Assembly (NCBI GenBank): GCA_023614405.1
Contig: CM042691.1
Location: 175,494,927-175,558,926, forward strand
DNA length: 64,000 nt
Source: Avena insularis
Lineage: Eukaryota; Streptophyta; Magnoliopsida; Poales; Poaceae
Reading direction: 5' to 3'
Shown: in pieces, positions 56,926-64,000 of the stretch
Numbering within the stretch: the first letter of the stretch is position 1
How the letters are laid out: every line of letters starts with the position of its first letter
Notes under the pieces: model-generated
The model's database searches: none
Seen by the model: the letters and a program-made list of their open reading frames with translations, nothing else
What the model was told of the DNA's origin: nothing
Program-made: the position numbers and the translations under genes

Positions 56926-58674
56926 CAAAGGTAGGAAAAGAGACAGAGAGAGAAAGAAACGGGGTCACTCTAAAGATAAGAGGGAAACACACTAAACAAC
57001 ACAGAGTATCTCACGGTCAACTCATGGATGGAGTGTTTAGAAACAACTCTGAGATGACGAACATGAAACACGTCAAGGTAACAGACGAAACAAGAGGGGA
57101 AGGCTTCAAGTTGTTAGATAGATGGTCTTCATAAGGATTGAGACCATGGAGCTCACAGAAGAGTTTAAGCTTTTGGAAATGAAAGCTTCCAACAGAAAGA
57201 ACATAAGAAACAGACTTCGATAGAGTACCTCTACTAATCAACTTAAATAGATATTTTGGGTTGCAGATATATGGATCAAAAAAACCAAGATGTTGAACTA
57301 CTTTTGAAACAGAAGAGTCACTCTTTCATTCAACAGAAGGCTTAAGGCAGAAAGGTGTTTTGGTGGAGAGGACTCATAGGAGTCACAAGGAACATGTAGA
57401 AAGAGAAACTGTTGATTACCAAGATCATAGCCACTCTTCATACATGTTAGAGAAGACGAAGGAAACTCTTTATCCATCCAGGTATACCAAAATCTTTGCC
57501 AAAGATTGTGGTATCACTTTGCACCACTAAGATGAATAGTTAAGAAGATTCCTGATGACACGAGAAGAAAGAAACTTCATTCTCAAACTTCAATTACTTC
57601 GCACAACAAGACGCTTGCAAGCATAAAGGGTCCGAGGGATTGACCGAGAGACATTTAGCAACACTACTTTAAATATTCTCCTTGATGTTCGAGAAAACAA
57701 ACATCAGGTAAAGGTCGGACTTCGGATACAACAGAAAACATAAGAACAACTCCTATATTAGATTATATAAGAAACATCATGAAGAGTGGTTGTTATTGCT
57801 GAATCAAGAGAATGTGACGGTTGGTCTTTCTGGCTAGTTGTGTCAACTATTACATTAATCTTGCCAGATTCACAAAGAGACCTATGTCAAAACCTTGAGG
57901 AACACAAACCATCGTATCTGCTTGAGATTCAGATCTGGTTAGGTGGTATGATACTTCAGACTCAGCATGTCCAAATAGAAAGTTTGCAACATTTACCGCA
58001 AAGGTAAAGTTACTAGATTCTCAAGATATGGACTACAATGTAAAGCTCCAAAAGACTGAGCTAGATTGCTAGATCCTTGTGTTAGCAACTTGTCAAGAGA
58101 CAACTGGACACACATGAATTACTAGCAATAAAACACACATGCGTCTTTAAAGAAAGGGAGATAACTCTTCTCGAATCCACGACGACATATTTCAACATTT
58201 GCACATGAACTAGAGAAGGTCACTTCTAACATCCATAACACATACTTCGAGATGACATGGAGACGGTTCTCAAAAGTTTCCAACATTGTTGCCAATTGTT
58301 CCATATGAATACAATCTAACATGGAGAAAATAAGGATGCCATCGATGGGCTCAACAACAAACTTATCGAGACTCCAAGAAGATGAACTCCTATGTTGTTT
58401 GAACAAGCAAAAATACTGGTCAGACCTAAGAACATGAAGATGTACTCAAGTGAAACAAAACGAGTAGAAACACCATCAAGATAGTCGTGGGAACTGAGTT
58501 TGATTTGACGATAACCCAAATCAAATCAAAGATGGGGGAGATAATATATCCACAAAGGAAATACTATCTTTCTTCAACACGGACAAAACTAGACAACCCT
58601 TTAAGAAGGAACAAAGTTGGATAAAACTTTTGTCTTACAACTCTCCAAGTTGTTGTTCAAGCTCAACCAACTAG
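56926..58674 (-). pseudogene. RLG-5 Pol remnant, extremely diverged
   Basis: Only traces remain. At 58316-58519 GYRQIKLSSHDY and FLGLTSIFACSN match the RT GYHQIKL and FGLTNAPA region. At 58122-58406 LDKFVVEPIDGILIFS matches the [13 protein letters not shown] block, with one catalytic Asp changed to Gly. Near 57070 a frame reads YLDVFHVRHLRVV, like the DVFHVSQL end of the integrase module. The spacing from the LTR to the RT motif is about 0.9 kb shorter than in RLG-1, so the integrase/RNase H part is largely deleted. Confidence 0.55.
58670..58674. repeat. Putative RLC-1 target-site duplication, left copy (ACTAG)
   Basis: The five bases next to the LTR; the partner copy is outside the window and unchecked. 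Confidence 0.4.
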
Positions 58675-60572
58675 TGTAGGGTTTCGTAGCATGGAAGACA
58701 AAAAATTTCTACCGCATACAAACAAACAAGCCAAGATCTATCTACTAGATTGTAGCAACGAGTCGATGGAATAACTCACCCTCGAAGATTCCAAAGTGTT
58801 TAACGAGAGCGGATTCTCGTGGGTGATGTAGTCGTACTCTTCCCGATCTCAAGATCGTGACGATCCTTCCGGCCATGCGTTCGGCAGCGCTCCCTTGATC
58901 ACACCGTTCGGTACTCGACGAAGACCTTCCTCTCCCTTGTTCCAGCGAAGCAGAGGTTGTAGCACTCTCCTCGCGATTCCAAAGACACTGGCGTGGTGGT
59001 ACCAAAAGTAGAGGGGAGATCTCGCAGGGCTTCGCCTTAAGCCGGAGCGAGTATGGTGGACTATGAGTGAGCTCCTCGATGATCTAGGGTTTAGACACAC
59101 CAAGGAGGAGGCTTGGCCGGTGGCTAGGGTTAGCTAGGCGGCGGCGGCGGTGGCTGCAGGAGGAGCCGGCGGCTAGGGCTAGGGTTTGCAGGGTGGTGGA
59201 GTTGTGTGTTAGGAGGGGCAGCCCTGCCCCTCCGTATATAGGTGGAGGGGCCGCGCCAGGGGAGGGGAGTCCCTCCCCAACTCGGTTTCCCAAGGGGGGC
59301 GGCGGTGGAGGGGAGGAAATCCTCCCCAACTCGGTTTCCACTTTTCCGTCCACTTCCCAAAATAGCCGTTTGACTTTTCAAATTGGCGTTTGACTTTTCA
59401 AACTAGGATTTGATTAAACCCTTTATTTTGTTCAGCGAAGACACATAGTACATGATGCAATCATTCCAACTTGGTATGATACATTCATGTACCCTTCCCC
59501 TTCGGAGTGCCGGACATTCCGGAACCTTCTAGAACATTCCCGATGAAAACACCGGAACCATTCTCTAACTCTGAAATAGGACTTTCCTTATATGAATCTT
59601 ATTCTCCGGACCATTCCGGATCTCGTGATATCCCGGATCCCATCCGAGACTCCGAACAACATTCGGTCTCTTACTCATCATTCCATAACTACTCAAACAA
59701 TGTCGAATCCTTAAGTGTGTCTCCCTACGGTTCGTGAATTATGCGGACATGATCGAGACACTTCTCCGAACAATAACCAATAGAGGAATCTGGAAATTCA
59801 TATGGCTCCCACATATTTCTACGATTACTTTGCGATCGAATGAACCACTTACATATGATACCAATTTCCCTTTGTCTCACGATAGTTTACTTATCCGAGG
59901 TTATGATCGTCGGTATCTCTGCATACCTAGTTCAACCTCATTACAGATAAGTACTCTTTTCTTGTTCCCGTGATATGTGATCCCTTGTGAGCCAGTCACA
60001 TGCTTGCAAGCTAATTGGATGACATTTCACCGAGAGGGCCCAGAGTATATCTATCCGTCATATGGATGGACAAATCCCACTCTTGATCCATGTGTCTGAA
60101 CCAATACTTTCTGAACACTCAATGCCACCTTTATAGCCACCCAGTTACGGTGTGGTGTTTGATGTCATCAAAGCATCCATCCGGTAAAGGTGATTTGCAT
60201 GATCTCATGTTCGGAGGAATTAGGTTACTATGTATCATAAAGAACATAGCAATTGAACTATTAAAATGACTTGATCTTTATGCTACGCTTATCTTTAGGA
60301 GTATGTCCACCATATCATTCTCCTAACGATATGATCTTGTTGTTAATAACATCTCAATGTTCATGATAGGGAAACCACAATCATTTATTAACCAACAAGC
60401 TAGTATTATATAGAGGCTTTACTAGGGACTTCAAATTTAAGTTTACAAATCACACAAGTATTAATGTTTCCTTGTTAATACCATTATAGCATGAATGTAA
60501 ATATTTATCATAAACACAAAGATATAATAACAACTACATTTATTATTGCCTCTAGGGATTATCTCCAACAGT
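58675..60572 (-). repeat. RLC-1 3' LTR
   Basis: 1898 bp, plus-strand ends TGTAGGG and CCAACA. A minus-strand TATA box (CTATATAC, about 59234-59242) sits in the loop of a CCCCTCC/GGAGGGG inverted repeat (59227-59250). Two imperfect duplications follow: a 49-bp unit ending CTCGGTTTCC (59290 and 59339) and a 20-bp unit GTTTGACTTTTCAAA (59369, 59389). Confidence 0.85.
59227..59250 (-). promoter_or_regulatory. RLC-1 LTR promoter: TATA box inside inverted repeat
   Basis: CCCCTCC at 59227-59233 and GGAGGGG at 59244-59250 flank the TATATA core. It is the probable promoter of the copia element. Confidence 0.55.
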
Positions 60573-60587
60573 CTCCCACTTGCACTA
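60573..60587 (-). promoter_or_regulatory. RLC-1 polypurine tract
   Basis: The sense strand reads GTGCAAGTGGGAGAC directly before the 3' LTR, the typical copia form. Confidence 0.8.
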
Positions 60588-60604
60588 GAGTCATCTAATC
60601 TAGA

Positions 60605-63600
60605 TTACATGGTAATATACCGAACACCCATGGCAGTTTGGTGCTGGTCATGTTTTTCCCTCGGGAGAGGTTTAGTCAACGGATCTGCCACATTCAGATA
60701 TGTGTGTACTTTGCAAATCTTTATGTCCCCATCTTGGACATGTTCTCGAATAGCGTGAAAATGTAGCTTGATGTGCTTCAGCTTCTTGTGTGACCTTGGT
60801 TCTTGCGCATTGGCTATGGCGCCCATGTTATCACAGTAGATAGACATTGGGTCCAGCGCACTAGGAACCACACCCAGCTCTGTAATGAACTCTTTCATCC
60901 ATATCGCTTCTTGTGAAGCCTCCAAAGCAGCCATGTATTCGATTCATTTGAAGATCTCGCCACAACGCTTTGCTTTGCACTCCTCCAGCTAACTGCTGCA
61001 CCATTCAAAGTAAATACGTATCCAAATTGTGATTTAGAATCATCCGGATTGGTGTTCCAACTAGCATCGGTGTAACCATTAACAACGAGCTGTTCATCAC
61101 CTCCATAAGAAAGAACCATATCCTTAGTTCTTCTCAAGTACTTAAGGATGTTTTTGACCGCTGTCCAATGATCCACTCCTGGATCACTTTGATATCTGCT
61201 TGTTAAACTAACAGCATATGCAATATCGGGTCTAGTACATAGCATGGCATACATTAGAGATCCTATGGCTGAGGCATAGGGAGTCTTACTCCTCCTTTCT
61301 CTATCTTCTGCCGTTGTCGGACTTTGAGTTTTACTCAAGGTCGTATTGGGCAACATGGGCAAGAACGCTTTCTTGATATCTTCCATTCCAAACCTCTTTA
61401 GAACTTTGTCCAAATATGTACTTTGTGACAATGATATTAGGCGTCTCGATCTATCTCTATAAATCTTTATGCCTAATATGTAAGCTGCTTTGCCAAGATC
61501 CTTCATTGAAAAACTATTATTCAAATATTCCTTGACACTATTAAGAAGGTCTACATCATTCCCAATCAACAATATGTCATCTACATATAGTATTAAGAAT
61601 GCTACAGAGCTCCCACTCACTTTCTTGTAAATACAAGCTTCTCCATAAGTTTGTATAAAACCAAAACTTTTGATCACCTTATCAAAACGTTGATTCCAAC
61701 TTCGGGATGCTTGCTTCAATCCATAGATGGACCGTTGAAGTTTGCATACCTTGTTAGCATCTTTAGGATCGACAAAACCTTTGGGTTGCATCATATACAA
61801 CTCTTCATCAATGTCTCCATTGAGGAATGCTGTTTTGACATCCATCTGCCATATCTCATAATCATAATATGCAGCGATTGCTAACACAATCCTCACAGAC
61901 TTTAGCTTCGCTACAGGTGAGAAAGTCTCATCGTAGTCAACTCCTTGAATTTGTCGAAACCCTTTTGCGAAAAGTCAAGCTTTATAGACAGTAACATTAC
62001 CATCAGCATCTGTTTTCTTCTTGAAAATCCATTTGTTCTCGACAGCCTTCCGGCCATCCGGTAAGTCCACCAAAGTCCATACTTGGTTTTCGTACATGGA
62101 TCCAATCTCGGATTTCATGGCTTCTTGCCATTTATTGGAATATGGGCTCATCATCGCTTCCTCATATGTCGCAGGGTCATCGGTGTTGTCCACCAACATG
62201 ACACTCATAACGGGATCATACCAATCAGGAGTGGTACGAGTTCTCGTTGACCTGCGAGGCTCAGAGCAACTTCTGGAAGTTTCATGATCATATTCATTAG
62301 CTTCCTCTCTTATTGGTGCAGGCACCACAGGAACTTCTTCCGGTGCTGCGCTACTCGCAAGTTCGAGAGAAGGTTCGACAACCTCGTCGAGTTCTACTTT
62401 CCTTCTAGTCACTTCTTTCGAGAGAAATTCCTTCTCTAGAAAGGATCCATTCTTGGCAACGAAGATTTTGCCTTCGGATCTATGATAGAAGGTATACCCA
62501 ATAGTTTCCTTCGGGTATCCTATGAAGACGCATTTTTCTGCTTTGGGTTCAAGCTTGTCCGGCTGTAACTTCTTTACATAGGCTTCGCAACCCCAAACTT
62601 TAAGGAACGACAATTTAGGTTTCTTCCCAAACCATAATTCATACGGTGTCGTTTCAACGGATTTAGATGGTGCCCTATTTAAAGTGAATGCGGCTGTTTC
62701 TAATGCATAACCCCAAAATGATAGCGATAAATCTGTAAGTGACATCATAGAACGAACCATATCTAAGAGAGTTCGATTACGACGTTCGGACACACAATTA
62801 CGCTGTGGTGTTCCCGGCAGTGTCAATTGTGAAAGTATTCCGCATTTTTTCAAATGCTCGCCAAACTCATAACTTAGATATTCACCTCCACGATCAGAAT
62901 GTAGAAATTTAATCTTCTTGTTATGTTGATTCTCTATCTCACTTTGAAATTCCTTAAACTTCTCGAAAGTTTCGGACTTATGTTTCATGAAATAGATATA
63001 CCCATATCTACTCAAGTCATCCGTGAAGGTAAGAACATAACGATAACCACCGCGCGATGCTACACTCATTGGACCACACACATCGGTATGTATGATTTCC
63101 AATAAGTCCGTAGCTCACTCCATCATACCAGAAAATAGAGTCTTAGTCATTTTACCCATCAGACATGCTTCACATCTTTCAAGTGATCCAAAATCAAGTG
63201 ATTCAAGAAGTCCATTGGAATGGAGTTTCTTCATGCGCTTCACTCCAATGTGACCAAGACGACAGTGCCACATATAGGTCGAGTTATCGCTCGATTTCAA
63301 ACGTTTAGCCTCAATGTTATTAATATGTGTATTTCCACTATCGAGATTCAATAAGAATAGACCATCTATCAAAGGTGCATGTGCATAAAACATATTAATC
63401 ATATAAATCGAACAACCATTATTCTTGGACTTAAACAAGTAACCGTCTTGCAATAAACAAGATCCCGATATAATGTTCATGCTTAACGCAGGCACCAAAT
63501 AACAATTATTTAAGTATAAAACTAATCCCGATGGTAGATGAAGGGGCAGCGTGCCGACCGCGATCACATCAACCTTTGATCCGTTTCCCACGCGCATCGT

Positions 63601-64000
63601 CACCTCGTTCTTCTCTAGCTTCCGTTTATTCTGCAGCACCTGTTTCGAGTTACAAATATGAGCAACCGAACCAGTATCAAATACCCAGGAACTACTACGA
63701 GTACTAGTGAGATACACATCAATAACATGTATATCGGATATACCTTTCTTCTTGATGTTGCCGTTCTTAAAATCCGCCAGGTACTTTGGGCAATTCCGCT
63801 TCCAGTGACCATCTCCTTGCGTAAAGCACTCGATGTCGGGCTTAGGTCCAGCCTTGGTCTTCTTCGTCAGCGCGGTAACTTTCTTACCACCCTTCTTGAA
63901 GTGTCCCTTTTGCTTAGACTTTCCTTTCTTGAATTTGGTGGTCCTAAGACCATCAACACTTGGTGCTCTTTCTTGATCTCCACTTCTGCAGATTTCAACA
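60605..64000 (-). pseudogene. RLC-1 Gag-Pol polyprotein, C-terminal part, broken
   Basis: One frame runs from the window edge. First a basic Gag end (GHFKKGGKKVTALTKK), then a degenerate zinc knuckle (CFTQGDGHWKRNC, about 63800-63830). The protease has WVFDTGSVAHICN. Next is the GAG-pre-integrase zinc module with MWHCRLGHIGVKRMKKL and CEACLMGKM. Integrase has HTDVCGPM, FLHSDRGGEYLS and GTPQRNCVSERRNRTL. RT has QMDVKTAFLNGDI and catalytic YVDDILLIGND. RNase H has YTDASW and MSIYCDNMGAIA, ending at 60605. Breaks are TGA at 63115-63117 and TGA at 61975-61977, both at CGA-like positions, and one missing base near 60940 between RT and RNase H. Few defects suggest a fairly young copy. Confidence 0.85.

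Larger units (their letters stand above)
53496..58674 (-). mobile_element. RLG-5: gypsy element related to RLG-1, partial (3' LTR and decayed pol)
   Basis: Minus orientation. The 3' LTR is 53496-56888, then the polypurine tract and a badly decayed pol up to the RLC-1 insertion. The remainder lies beyond the window. The LTR ends, the middle part (54150-54760) and the pre-LTR hairpin match RLG-1 closely enough to call the same family, while the GC-rich leader part (55780-56530) differs strongly. Confidence 0.75.
16152..64000 (-). mobile_element. CACTA (En/Spm) transposon, left end to beyond window, heavily interrupted
   Basis: The left terminus is CACTAGGAAAACC at 16152, preceded by CAC as a possible 3-bp target duplication. 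Both sides of the element carry subterminal repeats built on GTGGCGCA/TGCGCCAC. The accessory genes and transposase are on the minus strand, so the 16152 end is the 3' end. The 5' terminus is not in the window: subterminal repeats are still present at 46530-46690, where RLG-4 has inserted, and RLG-4, RLG-5 and RLC-1 then fill the window. The stated end is therefore only the window edge. All coding parts contain stops. Confidence 0.7.
58675..64000 (-). mobile_element. RLC-1: BARE/Angela-like copia LTR retrotransposon, 3' part
   Basis: Minus strand. It has a 1.9-kb 3' LTR, a polypurine tract and then RNase H, RT, integrase, protease and the C-terminal end of Gag in copia order (integrase before RT). 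The 5' LTR is beyond 64000. The LTR start TGTTGGAGATAATCCC, followed by AGAGGCAATAATAAA, is the hallmark of the BARE/Angela/WIS group of Triticeae. Confidence 0.85.

Overview
The window looks like intergenic DNA from a large grass genome, most likely a Triticeae species (wheat, barley, rye or goatgrass). Three things support this. It is wall-to-wall nested transposons. The copia long terminal repeat (LTR) at its right end starts like the BARE/Angela family. The gypsy elements are Tekay-like and CRM-like plant chromoviruses. The species call is inference. I found no credible host gene, rRNA gene or CRISPR array.

Layout. 1-1290 is a decayed minus-strand En/Spm (CACTA) accessory transposase. 1690-2881 and 14527-16151 are two halves of an old, unclassified coding repeat split by Tekay-like retrotransposon RLG-1 (2882-14526, minus strand, 5-bp target duplication GAACC). 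A CACTA transposon starts at 16152 and runs off the right side of the window, because nested insertions separate its two ends. Its minus-strand genes are a TNP2 transposase with DUF4218/DUF4216-type regions (about 42.9-45.9 kb), a Ulp1/C48-protease-like gene (about 30.1-32.0 kb) and a small membrane-anchored ORF (16668-16907).

Insertions into the CACTA are: Tekay-like RLG-2 (16916-29837, plus strand, duplication TGTAG/TATAG); an unclassified dispersed repeat (about 32270-42641) that itself carries CRM-like RLG-3 (32787-40476, minus strand, duplication GGTTA); and a gag-only, non-autonomous LTR element RLG-4 (from 46691, plus strand). The right LTR of RLG-4 is interrupted at 53495/53496 by a fourth gypsy element RLG-5 (minus strand). 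RLG-5 is interrupted at 58674/58675 by a BARE/Angela-like copia element RLC-1 (minus strand, running off the right edge). The copia element therefore sits five levels deep.

None of the coding regions is intact. Most breaks are C-to-T or G-to-A changes creating stops (CGA to TGA, CAG to TAG, TGG to TAG) plus small indels, as expected for silenced, methylated repeats. The most interesting signals are structural. RLG-1, -2, -4 and -5 have otherwise different LTRs but share (a) a 10-bp perfect palindrome about 0.65-0.76 kb from the LTR 3' end that switches between CTCTGCAGAG and CCCTGCAGGG with compensatory change, (b) a splice-donor-like site about 1.7-1.8 kb before it, and (c) a small hairpin at a constant 18-19 nt from the 3' LTR. 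This suggests that gag-only RLG-4 is a parasite of the Tekay-type machinery. Other points of note are the CACTA accessory genes and a 19-bp perfect inverted repeat that disrupts the CRM integrase.
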